Assembly: GCF_016793485.1 (NCBI RefSeq) | Contig: NZ_JAEULZ010000039.1 | Span: forward strand, 1 to 64,000 | Source of the DNA: Mesorhizobium sp. | GTDB taxonomy: Bacteria; Pseudomonadota; Alphaproteobacteria; Rhizobiales; Rhizobiaceae | Direction: 5' to 3' | Length of the DNA stretch: 64,000 nt | Part shown: piece by piece, positions 45,900 to 53,920 of the stretch | How positions within the stretch are numbered: position 1 is the stretch's first letter | Layout of the letters: each line of letters begins with the position of its first letter | Translations under genes and position numbers: made by a program | The notes under the pieces: generated by a model | Seen by the model: the letters and a program-made list of their open reading frames with translations, nothing else | Databases searched by the model: none | What the model was told of the DNA's origin: nothing

Positions 45900-46349
45900 A
45901 TGTACAAGCATATCCTCATCTCTACCGACGGCTCGAAGGTGGCCCAGAGCGGCGTCGATCATGGACTGTCGCTGGCGAAGAATCTGGGTGCACGCGTCAC
46001 GCTCATCACCGTGACCGAGCGCCATCCGCTCACCGCCGGAGGTGCTGGCGTGGCGTGGGCGGGGGGCGTGCCCGACATTGCAACTTACCAGGAAGCCGAA
46101 ACCCGGTACGCGAAGCAAGTTCTTGATTCCGCCAAGGCCGCCGCGGTCAGGCTCGGCGTCGAGGCGTCCGTGCTCCATGTTCCTGACGCCCATCCGGCAG
46201 AAGCCATCGTCGATGCCGCCAAGTCCGAGGGCTGCAGCCTGATCGTCATGGCATCGCACGGGCGGCGGGGGCTGGGCCGGCTGCTGCTTGGAAGTCAGAC
46301 GGCCGAGGTTCTGGCGCACAGCCCGGTGCCGGTCCTCGTCGTGCGCTGA
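45900..46349 (+). CDS. Universal stress protein, UspA family
   Basis: A 149-residue single-domain Usp. YKHILISTDGSKVAQSGVDH at the start and IVMASHGRRGLGRLLLGSQT with VPVLVVR at the end form the ATP-binding pattern. Such proteins in proteobacteria are often induced by low oxygen through FNR-type regulators. A degenerate box is upstream. The GAPDH gene begins 34 bases after it and may be cotranscribed. Confidence 0.94.
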   Translation: MYKHILISTDGSKVAQSGVDHGLSLAKNLGARVTLITVTERHPLTAGGAGVAWAGGVPDIATYQEAETRYAKQVLDSAKAAAVRLGVEASVLHVPDAHPAEAIVDAAKSEGCSLIVMASHGRRGLGRLLLGSQTAEVLAHSPVPVLVVR

Positions 46350-46383
46350 CCTGCAAAGAACCAACACAAGAAGGGATTGTTCA

Positions 46384-47418
46384 ATGGCGAAGCGACTTCG
46401 CGTGGCGGTCAACGGCTTCGGCGTCATCGGCAAACGTGTGGCAGAGGCCGTGCGCCGACAGGACGACATGCAGCTCGTCGGTGTCTGCGACGTCACCACC
46501 GACTGGCGTGTCCGTATAGTTGAGGCACAGGACACCGCCCTTTTTGGGTCAACGTCCGAGACTGCCGCCGCGATGCGCCAGGCCGGACTCCAAGTCGCCG
46601 GAACGCTCCAGGAGCTTCTCACTCAGACCGACATCGTGGTCGACTGCACGCCCAAGCGCATCGCCGCGCAGAATGTCGAGACCTATCGCAGCGCCGGGCT
46701 GAAGTTCATCGTCCACGGCGGCGAGAAGCACACCGTGACGGGCCATTCCTTCGTCGCCGAAGTCTCCTTTGCCAGCGCGATCGGCCGCGAGGCAACCAGG
46801 GTCGTTTCCTGCAACACCACCTCCATCGTCCGCACCCTTACGGCGCTCAAACGGGCCGGTCTTCTGCAGCGCGCCCGCGGCACCTTGCTCCGCCGCGCCA
46901 CGGATCCCTGGGAGAGCGACGCCGGCGGCATCATGAACACGCTCGTCCCCGAGCCCGAGATCCCGAGCCATCAAGGTCCCGACGCCCGAAGCGTCGATCC
47001 CGATCTCGACGTGGTCACCATGGCCGTCAAGGTGCCGGAGACGCTCGCCCACCTGCACTACTGGTCGGTTCAACTCAGTCGGCGGGCCGACAAGGAGGAG
47101 GTGCTCGAGGCTTTCCGAGCCTCCTCCCGCATCGCTCTGATCCGGACCGGTGACGGCCTCGGTGCTCTGAACAGCGTCAAGGAGCTCATGGCCGATATCG
47201 GACGGGCACACGACAATCTGTACGAGGTCGCGCTCTGGGAAGACATGCTGCGTGTCGAAAGCGACGAAGTCTTCTACGCCTACATGGTCGACAACCAGGC
47301 CATCGTCATACCCGACACGATCGACGCCATCAGAGCCCTGTCCAACCTGGCAGCGACGGCGGATGACTCGATCGCGACGACCAACGCGTCACTGGGCATC
47401 CGGCAGCGTTTCTTCTGA
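46384..47418 (+). CDS. Type II (archaeal-like) glyceraldehyde-3-phosphate dehydrogenase
   Basis: Oxidises glyceraldehyde 3-phosphate to 1,3-bisphosphoglycerate with NAD(P). 344 residues. LRVAVNGFGVIGKRVAEAV is the nucleotide loop, VSCNTTSIVRTL contains the catalytic Cys, and HLHYWSVQL belongs to the archaeal-type fold. Bacterial genomes normally use type I (Gap), so this is probably a transferred copy. It fits glycolytic flux from the glycogen phosphorylase operon at 48-52 kb to lactate. Confidence 0.92.
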   Translation: MAKRLRVAVNGFGVIGKRVAEAVRRQDDMQLVGVCDVTTDWRVRIVEAQDTALFGSTSETAAAMRQAGLQVAGTLQELLTQTDIVVDCTPKRIAAQNVETYRSAGLKFIVHGGEKHTVTGHSFVAEVSFASAIGREATRVVSCNTTSIVRTLTALKRAGLLQRARGTLLRRATDPWESDAGGIMNTLVPEPEIPSHQGPDARSVDPDLDVVTMAVKVPETLAHLHYWSVQLSRRADKEEVLEAFRASSRIALIRTGDGLGALNSVKELMADIGRAHDNLYEVALWEDMLRVESDEVFYAYMVDNQAIVIPDTIDAIRALSNLAATADDSIATTNASLGIRQRFF

Positions 47419-47467
47419 TCTGCCGGGCGGAGGTCTTTATCGACCGGCGCGCCGGGGCGGCCGCGCT

Positions 47468-48142
47468 CTATGGGCTCATGCCCGGAATGGCGGTCTTCTT
47501 CTTCCACATCAGGGCAAGCAGATAGACCGAGATCACCGCGGCGCCGAAGCAGAAGACGGAAATGTAGGCGTAAGAGAAGAACACGTAGGTCGTCACAGTG
47601 ACGGCGGCCACGAGCAGTCCGAACACCTTGATCGCCCGCTCGCGCACCAGCAGGAACGGCACGATGACGACGGCAACGTAGATGGCATAAGTCACCCAGC
47701 GGGACACGAGGCCATCGACGAGATTGATGTCCTGGTAGCGGACGGCCCATGGCAGGAAATTGGTCGTCAGCCAGCCCGCATGCACGAAATACGGAATGAA
47801 CTGCAGACCGCCAAGCATGGCGCCGGCGACGATGAACGGCAAAATCACATGGCGTCGTCCGCCCTTCTCGATGAAGTAGGCTGAGAGCGGCACCCAGATC
47901 GGCCACACGATCCAGGTGAAGAACATGTAGATGAGGGCGTAGCGGTCAACCCGCGCCCCATCGCCCGCTTGCCCCGCCGTCCAGATCAGGCCCTCGACAA
48001 GCTGCTGCAGCCCGAACAGGGCTGGCAGCGTCGCGATCATTAGATACCTGCGGTCCCCGCCCACCGACGTTGCGGCGGCGGCGATGCCGGCCGGAATGAG
48101 GAATGCTGCCGCTCCGAAACTGACCTCAGCCGATAGGCACAT
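47468..48142 (-). CDS. DUF6629 family membrane protein
   Basis: A 224-residue protein with about seven membrane segments. The start MCLSAEVSFGAAAFLIPAG and the LFGLQQLVEGLIW region are typical of DUF6629. Function is unknown. It lies 33 bases downstream of the lactate dehydrogenase stop on the same strand and may be the last gene of that operon. Confidence 0.82.
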   Translation of the reverse strand: MCLSAEVSFGAAAFLIPAGIAAAATSVGGDRRYLMIATLPALFGLQQLVEGLIWTAGQAGDGARVDRYALIYMFFTWIVWPIWVPLSAYFIEKGGRRHVILPFIVAGAMLGGLQFIPYFVHAGWLTTNFLPWAVRYQDINLVDGLVSRWVTYAIYVAVVIVPFLLVRERAIKVFGLLVAAVTVTTYVFFSYAYISVFCFGAAVISVYLLALMWKKKTAIPGMSP

Positions 48143-48175
48143 TCCGTCTCCCGAGGACTGAGTGGCACGGGTCCA

Positions 48176-49186
48176 TCAGCCCGCAGTCACGATGTTTGCT
48201 GGTCGGCCTTCGGCAAATGCTTCGATGTTGGCCAAGGTGGTGGCGATGATCCGGCGAAGCGCCGCATCGGTGTTGTAGGCATTGTGCGGGGTCACCAGCA
48301 CATTGGGAAAGCGCAGCAGGACATGGTTCGCCACCAGCCCCTGCAGGTCGGAAGCCGCCAGCGGGGTTTGGCGCCTGAAGATCTCCGCCTCTTCGCGAAT
48401 GAGCGGCTCGTGCGGCAGGACGTCGAGGCCGGCGGCCCGCACCTTGCCCATGGCGAGCGCTCTCACCAATGCCTCGGTATCCACCACGTTGCCCCGCGCC
48501 GTGTTGATGAGGATCACACCGTCCTTCATCGCACCGAACTCGGGTTCGCCGATCAGGCCGATCGTGGATGGAGAGGATGGAACGTGCAGCGTCACCACGT
48601 CCGCCCGTGCGAGTACTGCATGCAGTCCGCCGTACTCAAAGTTCAGACGAGCCGCCGCCTCCGCGTCTTCTTGTCTGTCGTAGGCCAGCACTCTCATGCC
48701 GAACCCGTTGCCGATCTCGATGGCCCTCCGGCCAATCCGGCCCGTGCCGATGACGGCGAGGACCTTGTCCCGGAGTTCGAATCCTCGCACGCGAGCCATC
48801 GAGAACCCGCCGCGGCGGGTCTGTTCGACGCTGTCGACGATGTTGCGGGCGAGCGCGAGCAGCAGGGCGAAGGCGTGTTCGGCGACCGTTGCATCGCCAT
48901 AGTCGGGTACGTTGGAAATGGCGATCCCGCGGCGGCGGCATGCGCTGAGGTCAATATGATCGTAACCCGCCGAGCGGGTCGCGATCAGCCGCAGGGCCGG
49001 GAGCTGGTCGATGACATCCGCGTCCAGACGCGATGTGATGAACGGGCTGACAACCTCGGCATCGGCGAAGTCTCCGACCGTCGCGCCGCTGAGCGCGGCC
49101 CGCGTGCAGCGGACCGCGTGACGACCTTCAAGGCTGGCGCAGGCCTGCTCCTCCCAATCCTCCGCTTCGAAGATCGCTATCTTCAT
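48176..49186 (-). CDS. D-isomer 2-hydroxyacid dehydrogenase, probable D-lactate dehydrogenase
   Basis: Reduces a 2-keto acid, probably pyruvate, with NADH. 336 residues. The NAD site GTGRIGRRAIEIG, the catalytic Arg in NTARGNVVDTEALV, Glu in AAGLDVLPHEP and His in LVTPHNAYNTDA are all in place. The sequence follows the D-lactate dehydrogenase branch more than formate or glycerate types. Its ATG overlaps the CBS/BON gene. In the glgP operon it would regenerate NAD during fermentation. Confidence 0.9.
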   Translation of the reverse strand: MKIAIFEAEDWEEQACASLEGRHAVRCTRAALSGATVGDFADAEVVSPFITSRLDADVIDQLPALRLIATRSAGYDHIDLSACRRRGIAISNVPDYGDATVAEHAFALLLALARNIVDSVEQTRRGGFSMARVRGFELRDKVLAVIGTGRIGRRAIEIGNGFGMRVLAYDRQEDAEAAARLNFEYGGLHAVLARADVVTLHVPSSPSTIGLIGEPEFGAMKDGVILINTARGNVVDTEALVRALAMGKVRAAGLDVLPHEPLIREEAEIFRRQTPLAASDLQGLVANHVLLRFPNVLVTPHNAYNTDAALRRIIATTLANIEAFAEGRPANIVTAG

Positions 49187-49845
49187 TCTCGCGCCTTCTC
49201 GATCGTCAATTCGTCGGCAAATCCAGGTCCGGCGACGCTCTCGACGATCATCCGCACCACATCGGCTTCGGACGGTGAGGCCATCACGCCGGTTACGCGG
49301 ACCGTGCCGGCCTCGACCTGGAATTCCGGCTGCCGGGTGAGCACCGTCCCGGCGTCTTGCACACGCGCCGCCAGCGCTCGCCGAACGGCTTCGTCGCCCC
49401 GAACTTCGGAATCGGGCTTGCCGGCCGAAACGATCCCCAGCAGGTCGGCACGACTGACGACCCCCACCAGTCGTCCGCCCCGAAGCACCGGAAGGCGCTT
49501 GATCCGATGAACGCCGAGAAGCATGGCGGCCGTACCAAGCGGCGTGTCTTCGTCGACCGTCGTGACCTTCGCCGACATGACTGCGCCGACGCGCCAGCTC
49601 CTGCTCTTGAGATAAAACAGGGCGGGGTCCTGCGGCGCATCCACGCCAGCGATCATCGCTGCACTGCCCAGTTCGGTACGGCGTAGGAGGTCGCCCTCGG
49701 TGACGATCCCGACGAGCGACTGATCGTCATCGAGCACCGGCAGCCCGCTGACACGCTCGCTGAGCATGACATGCGCGGCATGCCAGACACTGTGGTCCGG
49801 GCACACATTGATCGGGTTCAGACTCATGATGTCGCGCACACGCAT
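49183..49845 (-). CDS. CBS-pair plus BON domain protein
   Basis: A 220-residue cytosolic regulator-like protein. Two CBS repeats (MRVRDIMSLNPINVCPDHSV at about 1-60; VGAVMSAKVTTVDEDTPLG at about 85-140) and a BON domain (about 150-218, VRVTGVMASPSEADVVRMIVE). CBS pairs often bind adenine nucleotides and report energy status. The partner is unknown. It sits between glgP (4-base gap) and the lactate dehydrogenase (overlap), so it may tune that pathway. Confidence 0.92.
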   Translation of the reverse strand: MRVRDIMSLNPINVCPDHSVWHAAHVMLSERVSGLPVLDDDQSLVGIVTEGDLLRRTELGSAAMIAGVDAPQDPALFYLKSRSWRVGAVMSAKVTTVDEDTPLGTAAMLLGVHRIKRLPVLRGGRLVGVVSRADLLGIVSAGKPDSEVRGDEAVRRALAARVQDAGTVLTRQPEFQVEAGTVRVTGVMASPSEADVVRMIVESVAGPGFADELTIEKARE

Positions 49846-49849
49846 CGCA

Positions 49850-51550
49850 TCATCCCCCTTGCCGCATGTAAGCTTCGATCACGTACCGGCGCAGCATCCG
49901 GTGACTGCTGAAGGAGGATCCGATCTTGCTGATCGACTGCTTCATCATCCAGATCCAGCGGCCGCGGTCATCGCGATACAGCGGCAGCACCACATCCTGC
50001 AGCTTGTTGTAGAGTGGGCCGGCATCATCCGGCCTGTTCGGGTCATGGTCGATCGACCAGCCAGTCACGCCCTCGACACAGCCTTCGACCCACCAGCCAT
50101 CGAGCACGCTGAAATTGAGCACGCCGTTGAGCGCCGCCTTCATGCCGCTGGTGCCGGACGCCTCGAGTGGCGGCAGGGGCGTGTTCAGCCAGATGTCACA
50201 ACCGGCGACGAGTGCGCCGGCCAAGTCGAGGTTGTAGCCAGCCAGAAACGCTGCGGGGATCACGCCGTCGAGGGCCGCGACATGAGCACCGATTGCCTGG
50301 ATCGCATCCTGGCCGCCGCGGTCGCTCGGATGTGCCAGCCCGGCAACGACGATCTGGAGAGGCTGCCTGCGCGCCAGTTCCTTCAGCCGATCGATATCCG
50401 CGAACAGAAGCTCGGGGCGTTTGTAGGCAGTCATCCGGCGGGCATAGCCGATCAGCGGCACATCGACCCGAAACGGCTTGCCCGTCGTCTCGGCGATCCG
50501 GGCGACGAGAGCCGTCTTGATGCGCTGATGCGCTTCCCAGAGCGGTTGATCATCCAGCGTGTCCGCGAAAGCGAGCACCTCCGGTTCGTGCGCCCAGTTC
50601 GGCGCCATGCGCTCGTGCAGCTTGCCGATCTCGGCATGCGTCCAGCGATGCACATGCACGCCATTGGTGATGGACGCGATCGCGTAGCCCGGAAAGAGCG
50701 CACGCGTCGTCTCCGCGTGCCGACGCGCCACGCCGTTGACATAGCCGCTGAGGTTGAGCGCGAGACGTGTCATGTTGAGCCGGTCGGAACCGGCGAGCGC
50801 CTTCAGGACATCGAGCGGGACGTAGTCGCCGAGGACGCGTTCGACCAGGTCGTAGTCGAACTTGTCAAAGCCCGCCTCGACCGGTGTATGGGTCGTGAAC
50901 ACGCAGCGCGCGCGAATCCCGGCGACTTCGTAGATGTCGTCGCTGGCCACAGATTGCGGCTCGGGCCGCTGTGTGGCGCGCAGCAGTGGCAAGGTCAGCA
51001 GGGCGGCGTGGCCCTCATTGAGATGATACGTCCTGATGCTGAAGCCGAGGGCGCCCAGCAGCAGCTGGCCGCCGATGCCAAGCACGACCTCCTGCTTGAG
51101 CCTATACGCCGCATCGCCGCCGTAGAGCCGGTCGGTGATCCGGCGATCCTCGGCGGCGTTCTGCTCGAGGTCCGTGTCCAGCAGCAAGACTGGCGCGACA
51201 TGCCCGAGCGGGCAGGTCAGGGCGTAAAGCCACGGACGAACCCACACCAGGCGCCCCTCGATCGCCACGGCGACCATGTGCGGCAGAGGCTTCGCCCATT
51301 CCTGCGGCGACCACGGATCGGGATGGCTGATCTGGGTATGGTCGGCGCCGATCTCCTGGCGGACATATCCTTGCCGGCTGATCAACGTCACGAAGACCAT
51401 CGGCAGGTCAAGATCGGCGGCCGAACGGGCCGTGTCGCCAGCCAGCACGCCGAGACCGCCGCTATAAGTGTGGATCTCCGGCTGTAGCGCTATCTCCATC
51501 GAAAAATAGGCGATGTGAGCGCGGCGTATGGCGCGATCGAGAACGTCCAA
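49850..51550 (-). CDS. glgP: Alpha-glucan phosphorylase
   Basis: Releases glucose 1-phosphate from glycogen. 566 residues from TTG 51550. AHIAYFSMEIALQPEIHTYS and GGLGVLAGD begin the protein, and LPPLEASGTSGMKAALNG contains the PLP lysine region of the short glucan phosphorylase family. TTG 51550 is preferred because AGGAGGGGCGC stands right before it. An upstream ATG at 51592 overlaps a stable hairpin. It is the second gene of the operon DUF2934-glgP-CBS/BON-lactate dehydrogenase. Confidence 0.93.
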   Translation of the reverse strand: MDVLDRAIRRAHIAYFSMEIALQPEIHTYSGGLGVLAGDTARSAADLDLPMVFVTLISRQGYVRQEIGADHTQISHPDPWSPQEWAKPLPHMVAVAIEGRLVWVRPWLYALTCPLGHVAPVLLLDTDLEQNAAEDRRITDRLYGGDAAYRLKQEVVLGIGGQLLLGALGFSIRTYHLNEGHAALLTLPLLRATQRPEPQSVASDDIYEVAGIRARCVFTTHTPVEAGFDKFDYDLVERVLGDYVPLDVLKALAGSDRLNMTRLALNLSGYVNGVARRHAETTRALFPGYAIASITNGVHVHRWTHAEIGKLHERMAPNWAHEPEVLAFADTLDDQPLWEAHQRIKTALVARIAETTGKPFRVDVPLIGYARRMTAYKRPELLFADIDRLKELARRQPLQIVVAGLAHPSDRGGQDAIQAIGAHVAALDGVIPAAFLAGYNLDLAGALVAGCDIWLNTPLPPLEASGTSGMKAALNGVLNFSVLDGWWVEGCVEGVTGWSIDHDPNRPDDAGPLYNKLQDVVLPLYRDDRGRWIWMMKQSISKIGSSFSSHRMLRRYVIEAYMRQGG

Positions 51551-51571
51551 GCGCCCCTCCTGAAATTTCGG

Positions 51572-51593
51572 GATGCCTGCGAGGGCAGGCATC
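51572..51593 (-). other. Hairpin in the glgP leader
   Basis: GATGCCTGC (51572-51580) pairs with GCAGGCATC (51585-51593) around a four-base loop. It lies between the DUF2934 stop and the glgP ribosome site. It could be an intercistronic processing or attenuation structure. No T-run follows. Confidence 0.55.
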
Positions 51594-51635
51594 GTGGGCG
51601 CTTGCCCGAATTCTAAAGCCGTCGACCCGTCGCCA

Positions 51636-51830
51636 TCATTTCGTCTTCTTGCCTACGGGCGGCTGCTCGGTCTCGGATGCGGCTTCGGCAGCGATTTCCG
51701 TCTCCGCCTGCAGCCAGTGGTCGAGGTCATGCCCGCTCGGACAGCCCTCGTGCACCCAGATCTCGTAAGCCCGCACTTCGATCTTGACGTGGATGGGATC
51801 CTCACTTTGGACGGGTTGCGTATCGGACAT
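51636..51830 (-). CDS. DUF2934 small protein
   Basis: A 64-residue cytosolic protein with IHVKIEVRAYEIWVHEGCPSG and HDLDHWLQAE, the DUF2934 signature. Proteins with this motif are often found beside glycogen and stress genes. Function is unknown. It starts 72 bases after an FNR-like box and leads the glgP operon. Confidence 0.82.
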   Translation of the reverse strand: MSDTQPVQSEDPIHVKIEVRAYEIWVHEGCPSGHDLDHWLQAETEIAAEAASETEQPPVGKKTK

Positions 51831-51901
51831 GCTCGTACTCCGGCTGCGGGTTGTGACGCTGTGATGCGTCCCGAAGGTGAGCCGGTCCGGTCCGGCAATC
51901 G

Positions 51902-51915
51902 TTGATGGAGGTTAA
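51902..51915. promoter_or_regulatory. FNR/FixK-like box for the glgP operon
   Basis: TTGAT-ggag-GTTAA. On the minus strand it lies 71 bases before the DUF2934 ATG, which puts a start of transcription near 51867 if it acts at -41.5. It lies just past the stop of the DUF411 gene (51941). Confidence 0.6.
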
Positions 51916-51940
51916 ACATTGCCGTGAAATGCTGAGCTGT

Positions 51941-52399
51941 TCAGTAGCGCGCAAAGACTTCGCGACCCGCGTTTCCAAACAGCACAACTTCGTAGGCATC
52001 CTTGAGGCCGGCGACTTCCATCCCCGGCGAGCCCGCCGGCATGCCCGCCACAGCGAGCCCGATAGCCACCGGACGCTTCGCCAGAAGTCGCCGGATCTCC
52101 GCCGCGGGGACATGTCCCTCGATCACGAATCCGTCGATCGTCGCGGTATGGCAGGACTGCAGGTCGCTCGGCACACCGAGTTCGGCTTTAACGACGTCGA
52201 GGTCTTCGCGGACGGTCTCGCGGACGACAAAGCCGGCGCTGCGGACGTGCGCGACCCAGGCGCCGCAGCATCCGCAGGTCGCCGATCGCGCAACGTCCAT
52301 TTGCGGCCCGCTGGTTTGCGCCCCTGCGGCCCTTGGCATCAGCGTCGCGGCGGCACCGGCCGTCGCCAGCATCATCATCGAGCGGCGGGTGATTGTCAT
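51941..52399 (-). CDS. DUF411 metal-binding protein, Tat/Sec exported
   Basis: A 152-residue periplasmic protein. The N-terminus MTITRRSMMMLATAGAA looks like a twin-arginine signal. The mature part has SATCGCCGAWVAHV (CxxC near residue 43) and LQSCHTATIDGFVIEGHVPA, both DUF411 marks also seen in CopG-like copper proteins. The ATG at 52399 is backed by AGGAG seven bases upstream. It closes the copA-cueR side operon. Confidence 0.9.
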   Translation of the reverse strand: MTITRRSMMMLATAGAAATLMPRAAGAQTSGPQMDVARSATCGCCGAWVAHVRSAGFVVRETVREDLDVVKAELGVPSDLQSCHTATIDGFVIEGHVPAAEIRRLLAKRPVAIGLAVAGMPAGSPGMEVAGLKDAYEVVLFGNAGREVFARY

Positions 52400-52465
52400 T
52401 CCGATCTCCTGTTCTGGTGTCATGTTGTCTCGTCTGCGCATCGCGCGGCGCTGCGGACAGTATGC

Positions 52466-52966
52466 CTAGCGGAGTCGTTCAGCGATCCTGTCCATCTGCG
52501 CGATTTCTTCGCGCTGGGTGCGCGTGATGTTCTCGCACAGCGCGACGAGCTCGGGATCGGTGAGGTTCGCTTCGCGGCACATGAGGATCGCCCCCGAATG
52601 GTGCGGGACCATCGACGCGACGAACTGGCGATCGTCGATGCCGGCCTGGCTCCGCGTTGCCCAGAACGAGCCCGCCGTCAACACAATGAACGCGACGTAC
52701 AGCGCGATGTTGAGACCGCGTTTCGGGAACATGCCGGGCATGGTCGCCAGCATGAAAATGCCCATCGGCGCCCACATCGTCACGGCCATGTAGAACATGT
52801 TGAGGTTGTTGCGGAAGTCGATCCAGCCGTCGATCATCGAGAACATGACGATGTACATGACGGCGAGGCCGGGAAGCATGTTGAGCCAGAACATGAGATA
52901 CGGCCGGCCGTGCGAACCGTGCCCCTCGGCCGACGATTTCGACATGGCGTGATCGCTATGGGTCAT
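52466..52966 (-). CDS. DUF305 domain membrane protein
   Basis: A 166-residue protein with three to four N-terminal membrane helices (about residues 24-105) and a short periplasmic DUF305-like tail with FVASMVPHHSGAILMCREA and ITRTQREEIAQMDRIAERL. The N-terminal His-rich stretch and MVPHH suggest metal binding. GGAGAAAAC precedes the ATG. It follows a broken membrane gene and precedes DUF411. Confidence 0.86.
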   Translation of the reverse strand: MTHSDHAMSKSSAEGHGSHGRPYLMFWLNMLPGLAVMYIVMFSMIDGWIDFRNNLNMFYMAVTMWAPMGIFMLATMPGMFPKRGLNIALYVAFIVLTAGSFWATRSQAGIDDRQFVASMVPHHSGAILMCREANLTDPELVALCENITRTQREEIAQMDRIAERLR

Positions 52967-52996
52967 GGGTTTTCTCCATTGGGAATTCTGTTTTGG

Positions 52997-53358
52997 TTAG
53001 TGACCCAGACCAGCCGGCTTGAGGATCATCCAGATCGCCATGCCGACCATCACCAGGTTCTCGGTGAGGGAGACGAAGCGCCAGTGGCACATTGCTGTCG
53101 CCGCCGACGCAGGCCGAATTTGAGCTCGCGCTCGTCGACAAAGACCGCCTTGAAGACCGAGATCGCTCCGATCCCGCCAATGAACAGCGCCACCGCAATC
53201 GACAGCCACATCAGCGCGCCCGCGAGCATCAGCAACCCTGCGAGCGCTTTGGCGAACGCGCAGATAGTCGCGTAGCGGACCCAGCGCTGCGCAAGCAGGT
53301 ATGCTAGGCGATCACCGTCCGGTGCAGTTCCGCGCGTCTGGCCAACAACGTCATTCAA
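52997..53358 (-). pseudogene. Small membrane protein gene broken by two frameshifts
   Basis: The frame opens at TTG 53358 after GGGAGAG and reads about 80 residues with two membrane helices to FVDERELK. At about 53105 one extra base shifts the frame, and ACVGGDSNVPL continues in frame two. At about 53083 another extra base moves it to frame three, which reads FVSLTENLVMVGMAIWMILK and stops at 52997. Read together the pieces form a single protein of about 115 residues. I recall similar small island proteins but cannot name the family. The truncated product would be 102 residues. Confidence 0.7.
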
Positions 53359-53379
53359 ACAATCTCTCCCGTTCGATTT

Positions 53380-53868
53380 TCAGTTTTGCTTGGCGGCCTG
53401 TCGGCGAGGATTGGCGGCGCCCGGAGAACCCGACGCGACGGCACCGCGGCGCGGCTCAAGCGAGAGGTCTTCGTCGACGTCGTCGGTTTCGAGCCGCTCG
53501 ATGATAGGGCAATGCGGCCGATGATCGCCCTGACAGGCTTCCACCAGGCTGGTCAGCGTCTGCGTCATGTCCTGCAGGGCAGTGATCTTGTGCTTGAGTT
53601 CCTCGATATGGCCCTGCGCCAGGCGCTTGACCTCGACGCTCTGCCGGGTGTCGTCGCGCCACAGGCCGAGCAGCTCGGCGATATCGGTCACCGAGAATCC
53701 GAGATCCCTGGCTCGCCGGATGAAGCGCAGCACATGCACGTCCGCCTCGGAATAGTCCCGGTAGCCCGACGCAGTCCGGTCGGCCCGCGCGATGAGGCCG
53801 GTCTGTTCGTAATAGCGGATCATCTTGGCCGAAACGCCCGATGCCTTTGATGCCTGTCCGATGTTCAT
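53380..53868 (-). CDS. cueR: MerR-family copper-responsive regulator CueR
   Basis: A 162-residue regulator. The HTH MNIGQASKASGVSAKMIRYY is CueR-like, then GYRDYSEADVHVLRFIRRAR. The metal loop near residue 112 has C in VEACQGDHRPHCPIIE, with the two Cys spaced as expected for Cu(I)/Ag(I) sensors. The tail of about 35 residues is low complexity. It follows copA by 52 bases and should act on the two operators between copA and copZ. Confidence 0.93.
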   Translation of the reverse strand: MNIGQASKASGVSAKMIRYYEQTGLIARADRTASGYRDYSEADVHVLRFIRRARDLGFSVTDIAELLGLWRDDTRQSVEVKRLAQGHIEELKHKITALQDMTQTLTSLVEACQGDHRPHCPIIERLETDDVDEDLSLEPRRGAVASGSPGAANPRRQAAKQN

Positions 53869-53920
53869 CTTCGGTATCTTTCTTGTCGGCGACGGTCGCA
53901 GGGACCTCGCCATTTTCTTC

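Noticed and set aside
48284-49510. Plus-strand open frame over the dehydrogenase and CBS genes
   Set aside because: It crosses two well-defined minus-strand genes and looks random.
49766-51487. Long plus-strand open frame opposite glgP
   Set aside because: It has no recognisable domain, and the opposite strand has all phosphorylase features.
53050-53110. Programmed ribosomal frameshift in the small membrane gene
   Set aside because: No slippery heptamer or run of identical bases is present at either shift. Mutation or sequence error is simpler.
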